This document shows positions 10,487 to 64,000 of a stretch of 64,000 nt of DNA, one piece after another; within the stretch, counting starts at the first letter, position 1, and the number at the start of each line of letters is the position of its first letter. The stretch lies in the NCBI GenBank assembly GCA_903813345.2, contig CAIIXF020000008.1, positions 8,895,278 through 8,959,277 of the forward strand. The letters are read 5' to 3'. The notes beneath the pieces were generated by a model, which saw nothing but the letters and a program-made list of their open reading frames with translations, was not told the origin of the DNA and did no database searches. This DNA comes from Owenia fusiformis. Taxonomy: Eukaryota > Annelida > Polychaeta > Sabellida > Oweniidae. The position numbers and the translations under genes were made by a program.

Positions 10487-10711
10487 CATTCATTTAATTC
10501 AAACATTTCGTATATTTGTGATGAATAATCAAGGAATGTAACTTCATAATGTTCCTTGGTGCCCAGCAATGTTAAATTGTCATAGTTGTTCACTACAGTA
10601 CTTCATTATAGTGCCTATCACTATAGTGCCTAACCATAGTACCTTCAATGGTACTGAAGTCTGGTACCTCACTAAAGTGCCTCAATCTGGTGGCTGAATA
10701 TGTTAAATAAA
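10487..10711 (+). promoter_or_regulatory. CCDC88 3'UTR start with a candidate poly(A) signal
   Basis: AATAAA at 10706-10711, 220 bases past the stop, is the first canonical signal. Between them the word ACTATAGTGCCT is repeated with variation (10600-10680). The real 3' end could lie further downstream, since other AATAAA words occur. Confidence 0.35.
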
Positions 10712-13670
10712 TGAATAGGTTGCATTTAACATTGAATTCCAAATATGTATACTGTATGTAGCATTGTGAGTATTTTCTCTATAAGTAAATCATTCATTTT
10801 GGTATCAGTTATTCCCCCTAGACCTCTAGCAGAAATGTCAACTGCTATTAATTCAGGAAATTAAGTGTGGTGCCGTGGACCAGATGTAAAAATGTACATA
10901 TATGTAAATTAGGCTTCAATTTATATAAAGTATTATAATGCTTTTCTATATATAATGCAATTAATGGTGGAGCAATAGTTTTGTAGCAAAAGATTACCAT
11001 GTAAGTTGTATATACATGTGCATGTACTAGACTATATGACAGTAATACAAAGTTTGTAAATATTCCAATTTGATACATGTGTACATGTTAGGAGATTACA
11101 GTTAAGAGGAATTTGGATAATTTACCCAGGACATATGTTTTGTATGGCTAGTAAAAGTTAATGATGGTCAACTTGAAACAATTAAAAATCACCTCAATAC
11201 ACCAAATGTACATAAACCAAATGCATAGTGAAGAGATAAGGAAACTATTTGTTGATACTCTTGATATATCTACATGTAGTTTCATTATTCACTGGTGTCT
11301 CACGCAATCTTATGATTTCTCGAGTTATAGTATAAACCTAAATTGAAGTCTTGTATTTCACCCTTGATCTCCCCCCTCCTCATTTCCCATATACACTGTT
11401 TGGGAAACAGTTAGTGTGATGAGTGGGAGGGGGTAGATACTTGTTGCAAGACTGAACTCTGAATTGAGAAAAACTTGAAACAATAACAATTAAAACGGAA
11501 CCTAAGTCCCTGATGTTGATGATACGCTAGAGATTAGATGCTTATAACAAAATGTACATTCCATTTTAGAATTAGACATGCAATATTTATGTTATTATGT
11601 CAGTGTGCCAGATGTGTTTTAATGTGTTAAGTACCAGGGAGATGATCATATGTGACTGAGTTATTGAATATTGGAAGTGATGGAAAACTTCATTCATACA
11701 CTAGTTTCAGATCTTAATTGTGATTTAGTATTTGTTTAGACGAAGAACTTTATTGTACAATGTACATATATGATAAATGTAATATTAGTCCCCTATGTAT
11801 GAATATGTCTCATATCCTGACTCATTTGTTCATTATTTCTTTATTTGCCAGTGATTATCTAAAAATAATTCTGACATTGAGTCATATTATTGTTTGGAAT
11901 CGTTCTAATGGTAAACATTCCCATGAGAAAATTCTACAGCACATGTCTCCTAAAGTAATATTCTCTTTGTAATATGTAAGTAAAGTCTGAAAGTGTAAGT
12001 TATCTCTATGAAGCCAAGACATCCGATACATGGTCCAATTAAACAATTACACATACGTGTACACACGTAATATGCTGAGATACCTGCTCCTCAAGATAAT
12101 CAGGCTTGACACTGTAAAAATGTTACCAGAATGAGATTGTAATGTGGCCATGCTGATGTTTTAAAGAATTACTCAAAATTGTGTCTGGAATTTCTAAATT
12201 ATGGGCTTATATTATATTCACTCTATTTGATATTTTTTGTATTTCTAGGTAGGGTTTACATTCTATATACTTTTATCTTGCAATGCAGTCAATATATACA
12301 CTTTATGGCAAATTAACAGTGATTGCGGATTTTTCAGGGGAGGGGGTTAAGTCAAAACATTTTAAGCCCACAATTAAATATGCCTATTTAGCCAGTGTTT
12401 ATTGACCTGATCCCTACATTATATCAAGATGATATTAATCCATCCATAGTCTGGGCAGTATTGTTCATAGCATATGTAATGTGGCATTGTGTCATAATAT
12501 CAGACCGAATGAAGGGTAAATTGTTTTATGTAAAAAACATTCCAGTAAAGTAAAGTACATATGTAGACGTATTATGTTGAAAATTGTCTTGTTAGTTGAT
12601 ATAAGCAGTGTGTAAATTGAAACTTCCCAAGAACAGCACTCTGGACACCCTGTATGCAAACCCCACCTTATTGTATTTTATTAGAGAAACATATGTAAAA
12701 GTACTCATTTTGTATTAAGCTTTTATAGACTAAACTAAGATCTCTGTCATTATAATGTATAAGTATATTCGAATATTGTGTATTAGTACCAAGCTTGATT
12801 GTTTTGTTATTAAATTATTTGTGACTATTTATATGAATTTAAGAAGTTTCGGGATGACAACTTTTCATCTCAACTTTTCAGTAAATACTCTAAACTCATA
12901 AGTAGCTCTGTCGTGAGCCTTGGATGTAATTCTTTTCAAAAGATACAACCTTGCTTACAGTTATTGTGTCTTTGTATATAATGTATTTCCACAACATTAA
13001 ATTCCTTTGACAGCCTGGGATTATGATATCAATACCAAAATTGCCAGTAACATTGATGTTTCTAGAGACTGTGCGGTTGTAAACATCCTTCAACCCTGTC
13101 AACAGGAACTCATAACTTTTTTTTATTATTGCCTAATTAAAAGAATTGTATCGCAATTTTCAACCAGTATCAGTTTTTTGACAAAATAACAAATAAGATA
13201 TTTTCCAATCAATCAGGCTGTCCCAGGTTTACTCTGTTGAATACTGTATTTTTTTTAATTTGGCACCATCTTTGATTTGGTAAATTTTAATTAAATCTTC
13301 ACCAAATCTCCAGGAACAATAGTGTTAACTGTAATATATAATACCATAATTGAAATCCAGCTTGCCCTTGAGTTATAGCGTATGTTCTTATATTTTCATT
13401 GTACCATTTGGGCCATCTATACATTGGTATGTTACTGATTGGCTGAAAGTAAGGACCTGATTTTGTGTTTCTTAATAACAGTAACACTAAGAGTATCTTC
13501 CAAAATTAAAAGGTATCAATATAAGCAATATGACCCCCCCAAAAATTAAACAAATACAGTAATCGATGGAATGAAGTTTACTTTTAGTAAGGTGATCTTT
13601 CTCACTCGCACTTTGACCCGGACTCATGCTTGGGTCAAATGCATGGAGACTAAATGATTATTATTATTAT
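10712..13670. other. Intergenic or extended 3'UTR, no gene seen
   Basis: AT-rich sequence with only short open frames that show no protein-like composition. One hairpin, at 11348-11452, stands out. Confidence 0.6.
11348..11452. repeat. Hairpin with C-rich and G-rich complementary arms
   Basis: GTCTTG..TCTCCCCCCTCCTCAT on the left pairs imperfectly with ATGAGTGGGAGGGGGTAGA..CAAGAC on the right. CTGTTTGGGAAACAG lies in the loop and is itself self-complementary. MITE or structured RNA; not resolved. Confidence 0.5.
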
Positions 13671-15920
13671 ATGTCGTCGCGTGAGAATAACTTTGTACTA
13701 ACTGCCATTTTCAAAAAAATTGAGATAGACATGGAATTTTACTATTTGAAACACAGGCTTTCATCTCAGATACATGCCCCATCTCAATTCCCTCTCATTA
13801 AGCTAGAATTCAGTGTGAAATTGTACCATCTCCAGACAAACAGCTTATTTCTAATTTCAAATTGTCACATCTGATATCAACTGTTTCAACCAATCAACTG
13901 TCTAAGAATTGGTCATGTGACTTGCAAAACTTGGAGTTATAACAATTTTATATTAAAACGAAGTATGCCAATATGCATGTTATTGTATCTAGAATGAAAT
14001 AATGTTTTGTAACACAATACCATGCCAGTTTGCATGCCTGGCCTTTCATGTTTTAGTTTTAGAACTATTACAAGTAGATCAAAAAAATAAAATGATACAG
14101 TATGTGTAATCCCATGCATATTAAAATTATATGCCCTCAATTACTCTTTGTATTATGGATGCTCATTGGATTATTCATGGCCACATGATATGAAATAGAA
14201 TTACTAATTTCCTCGAAAACCGAAATCGTCGCTACCAGGGAAGATGAAAAGTACAAATGACCAGTTAATTAGATCATGTGAGCAGTCAAAAGTACCCTTT
14301 ATCTTCCCTGCTACCAGGTCTTATAGGGGTTTGAATGGCCAAATGCAATAGAAATGCATATACGAAGCTGTCATCATTAAATGTTGAAAATGAAAGACTA
14401 CTTATTTGTTTCTTCAAATAGAGTACATAATAATAGGTTATATACTAGATATAGTAATCAAAACAAATAGTAACTGTCATATTTTGCACTTCATTGCTCA
14501 AAGGCAATCACTGTCTGTATACTATTGAAATCTCTTTCAAATTGATGTTTTATAGTTTGTGGAAAAAAGCTAAATCTATTTAAACTAGCTTTAACTTTTA
14601 CTGACCATACACTATATCAATAAGGAGTTATCTTTATGTTAGTATAGTCCCTTAAAACACTTATTTTATTTTCTCTTCATCTATGATTTACTTTGCGCTT
14701 TTCACTGAACATCTGGGATCTTTTTAGTTATTTATTACTAGTATGTTTTTCAGATTTGTCCTTTCTTTTGCATTTTTGGGATCATTGTTTTAAGATCATC
14801 TACATTTTATTTTGGAAAAGTAACAAATTGGTTCAATTTCTTTACAAAGAGCCACTCTTAGTCTCCACTTCTACAATTGCTTCAATTCCCAATTGTACTC
14901 CACAGAGTAGCAAACAACAGAAAATGAATGGATAATGATAGCTGCATCCCAATGAACAAAATGTGATTACCTAAATCGAGGTTTCATCACTTTCATTAAT
15001 CTAAAATGAATTAGAATTTATTTTTCTATTTTCAAATTTCTTCCATGTGCATGTAATAAAAATTGGTTATGTCTTAGGCCCTAAGGATCTGAAAATTGCT
15101 GGTCAAAATGGAATTACGAACCAGTTGCAATGTTATTCTCCTATACCCAGTGAAAAAATCAACTGGTCTGTATCAAAAATAACCTGATAATGACCAGCGG
15201 ACCGGCCCTTAGGGGCTACATTGTAATGTGCTGGGAGGTTTAGGCTTCAGGCTTTATACCGAGGGAAATATGTGGGGGACCGTATTGGCATCATTGGTTT
15301 CAATGCATTGTACTTCTGCCTTAGTTTCAAAGGCAATAAATTCTTTTTGAAGGGTGTCCTGAGATTCCAAAATTAAGAAATAATTGTACTTATTTGAGAA
15401 ATTGATTTTAAAGTTTTATAAATTGAATTTTCTTTATTTTATTAAATAATATTCTTTGGTTTTTGAAGACTTTTTTACAAAGCAAAACATTATTTTTCAT
15501 TCTAGATACAATAACATGCATATTGGCATACTTTGTTTTAATATAAGATTGTTTAAAGAGTCAATAAAAGATATATATATATAACTCCAAGTTTTGCAAG
15601 TCACATGACCAATTCTTAGAGAGTTGATTGGTTGAAACAGTTGATATCAGATATAACAATTTGAAATTAGAAATAAGCTGTTATTCCGGTGGGAAATTGT
15701 ATCAACTCCATTTCCATAGTTTTAAAAAAGGATCTTGTAAATTGTTTCAAGGTATGATATTTCATATAAGATATCTCTAGGTTGAGACCAGATGACATAC
15801 AAAAAATCAAGTTTCACATAGCAATACTAAGTAAGATACAGACCTCTAAACTTTCAAACCTTGATTTCTCAGTTCCGTAAAAATGTGAGATAGTACAAAG
15901 TTATTCTCATGCGACGATGT
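13671..15920. repeat. 2.2-kb inverted-repeat structure
   Basis: The left arm (about 13671-14010) starts ATGTCGTCGCGTGAGAATAA and returns inverted in the right arm (about 15480-15920), which ends TTATTCTCATGCGACGATGT. Well-matched blocks include the text around AATTGGTCATGTGACTTGCA and the text around GCCAATATGCATGTTATTGT. The right arm contains an extra unmatched block (about 15690-15890). ATTAT is found at both outer edges, a possible target duplication. No open frame of note in the 1.5-kb spacer. Probably an old foldback transposon. Confidence 0.65.
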
Positions 15921-16088
15921 ATTATAGAAGCTTTTTAGACAAAGTGCTTTGTCCCTTGTACAAACATTATGTCATGTACAATTGTACTTGTCAGCTGTAG
16001 TTTTGTAAAATAAATACTTTCAGCAAAATAAGTCAGCTGTTTTGTATATAATTGAACCAGATCATAGATAAGTCTCTAACTAGACCTC

Positions 16089-16565
16089 ATGATGTGTGAG
16101 TTAGCACAAGGGTATCACACATAGCTCATATCACTTATGATGTGTGAGTTTTGCACAAGGGTATCACACATAGCTCATATCACACATGATGTGTGAGTTT
16201 TGCACAAGGGTATCACACATAGCTCATATCACTTATGATGTGTGAGTTTTGCACAAGGGTATCACACATAGCTCATATCACTTATGATGTGTGAGTTTTG
16301 CACAAGGGTATCACACATAGCTCATATCACTTATGATGTGTGAGTTTTGCACAAGGGTATCACACATAGCTCATATCACTTATGATGTGTGAGTTTTGCA
16401 CAAGGGTATCACACATAGCTCATATCACTTATGATGTGTGAGTTTTGCACAAGGGTATCACACATAGCACATATCACACATGATGTGTGAGTTAGCACAA
16501 GGGTATCACACATAGCACATATCACACATGATGTGTGAGTTAGCACAAGGGTATCACACATAGCT
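16089..16565. repeat. 49-bp minisatellite, about 9.8 copies
   Basis: The unit begins ATGATGTGTGAG; copies start at 16089, 16137, 16186, 16235, 16284, 16333, 16382, 16431, 16480 and 16528. Three copies are 48 bp (GTTAGCAC instead of GTTTTGCAC). Each unit holds ATGTGTGA and its complement TCACACAT about 16 bases apart, so every copy can form a hairpin. Copies are nearly identical. Confidence 0.95.
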
Positions 16566-18120
16566 AGAAGAAATTGTGACATTGTTATGTCCATCATCTT
16601 TTTAGTGACCAGCATTTAGCATCTGTAGCAATCGTTACTTTTTTTGAGTTTTTGGCAAAACCTGTTTTTATGGCAATCAGGGGGTCATTAACAGAAACTT
16701 CATAAATATGTGAATTCATAAATCAATTGTTGTTACCATGTATATAATGACGTCAGTAAGAGAACGATGGACTTTACGAATTCTTAAATTTACGAAGTTT
16801 CTGTTCATTGCAATGTATACAAAAATATCCCTGTGACATTTCATTATTTTCTTTATATCTAATTTGATTTTTTTACTAAATCAACCTTAACTACATACCT
16901 TTAGTTAAGAGGGGAATAGAAATAATGAACTTGATTTTCTTCATAACATTACAAATATTCAAAATTCAGTCAATGTGTTGGCACGTTTAGACCTACATAC
17001 ACAATTGTATCTTAATGTGGTTTTAAAAATTATTTTTCTACTTTGAAACAATAACTTTCTCTGAAAATGTGATTTTTAGCTCAGATTCCCCATAGAGCCC
17101 ATATTAAAGTCATAAAAGTTAGATATCTTTTCTTAGTTTAAGCTGAGACTAACTAGTCTCAGGTTTAAACAAATGATATTTCCTTTATCGAACATGATTT
17201 TAAATGAAATAATTTTCAAACACAAAAATTGATGAAAACTAGTCCAGTAAATCTATTTATTATTCAAGTCTAGCCATGCTAGAGGAACATTTGTTTGTCT
17301 GATATCTTATCTGCCCTGAGTTAGTCACCTACATAATGACCTAGTAGTGAAACTGGAAACATGTTTTTAATTCATAATAATTTTTTGTATAACTTGCAAT
17401 CAATAGACATCAATAGGTACAATACTGGAAATATCAAAACTTGAAAATGTGCCCGCCTATTCATTAGCATTTTTCAACAAGCTTTAATAAATATCAATAT
17501 TGCATTGTGTATGTTACAAGAAAACATCATTACCAAAATATTTTGTGGTGATTTAGTAATATAGCTTTTAATTGAAATTATAAGAGAACATTTTTCCAAG
17601 GAAAATCCATAAAACAACCTTTTAGACCTATCAATTCTTGGAACTATTTTTGAAATTCGCCCCTGCCCAATTTCTTAAAAAGTCTGTACACCCTGGATGC
17701 ATACTAAGTCATGGAACTCCCAAGACAGAGTATAAATTGACATCAAACAATTGATATTGTTTCAATATTTATTATCAGATAATATGCATTCTAAGAAATA
17801 GAGTATAAAAACATATGACATTGTATGATTCATTTATAGACATGATTCTCCATGGTGAAACATTGAACATGCTCAAAGTTTGAAACTTCATAAATTAATT
17901 AAGACCCCTTGCTGTATTCAAAATAAGCACATATAATCAACTGTCAATTTATCATATTTGCACCTCAAAACTATTTCCATTGAAGATTTATAAGTAAGCA
18001 CAATGCACTATTATAGACAGTTAGCTAATAAAAAATAACATTTTGTGTCTGATTACCAGAAGTATGACTTTTGGAAGTACCAATAAACAATTGGAATTTC
18101 AAGGGAACTTTTATATCCGG
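16566..18120. other. Intergenic sequence upstream of the MSK gene
   Basis: AT-rich, no gene. A dispersed-repeat fragment (GTGACCAGCATTTAGCATCT and following, 16603-16640) resembles 43635-43705 and 49315-49350. Confidence 0.55.
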
Positions 18121-18218
18121 GTAGCGCAATGCATCCTGGGAATAATTGATTCTTCGAAACCAAGCAGAAGAGTTCTATTTGGTTCGCTTTAGAGGCGAAA
18201 TTTGCAGAATCTGTGGCT
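18121..18218 (+). promoter_or_regulatory. Putative MSK promoter-proximal region
   Basis: The segment just before the ATG is less AT-rich than its surroundings. It contains GCATCCTGGGAA (18131-18142), whose complement TTCCCAGGATGC resembles the ZNF143/SBS promoter motif. No TATA box is visible. The transcription start is inferred only. Confidence 0.35.

Positions 18219-64000
<45,782 letters not shown>

Overview
The window is a gene-sparse, AT-rich piece of an animal nuclear genome, most likely a lophotrochozoan and probably a marine mollusc. The reasons are GT-AG introns of up to about 20 kb, two conserved bilaterian genes, very dense small inverted-repeat transposons, a Penelope-like element and frequent ACATGTA-type words. 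The species cannot be named from the sequence. All recognised host genes are on the + strand.

Region 1 (1-10.7 kb) holds the 3' part of a CCDC88 gene (Daple/Girdin family): seven in-phase exons from the end of the coiled coil to the stop. The penultimate exon carries a Galpha-binding-and-activating (GBA) motif and the last ends in the Daple-type PDZ ligand Gly-Cys-Val. The intron between exons five and six contains a complete intronless rhodopsin-family GPCR gene. A Galphai-regulating scaffold therefore hosts a receptor gene. Region 2 (10.7-18.1 kb) is intergenic or 3'UTR, with hairpins, a 2.2-kb inverted-repeat structure and a 49-bp minisatellite.

Region 3 (18.2 kb to the end) is the 5' part of an MSK1/MSK2 kinase gene (RPS6KA5-like). 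Five exons encode the N-terminal tail and the AGC kinase domain as far as the DFG segment, and the gene runs out of the window. Its introns (19.5, 8.4, 7.0 and 10.3 kb) hold almost all of the mobile DNA. This includes a non-autonomous LTR retrotransposon with apparently identical LTRs, a 5'-truncated Penelope-like element with a GIY-YIG domain, TA-flanked mariner-type MITEs, several satellites, and a possible alternative promoter with a phase-compatible leader exon 1.2 kb upstream of kinase exon 2.

Region 4 (55.2-63.6 kb, inside kinase intron 4) is the most unusual part. It is an 8.4-kb foldback structure whose two arms are about 96-98% alike where I compared them. It has doubled subterminal units, a GC-rich tandem array that changes orientation at the axis, a LINE fragment inserted in the left arm, and two TTAA-targeted transposons inserted one beside the other in the right arm. 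The left arm preserves the matching empty TTAA site. CCDC88C and RPS6KA5 are also close neighbours on human 14q32 (from memory), so the pair looks like conserved microsynteny.
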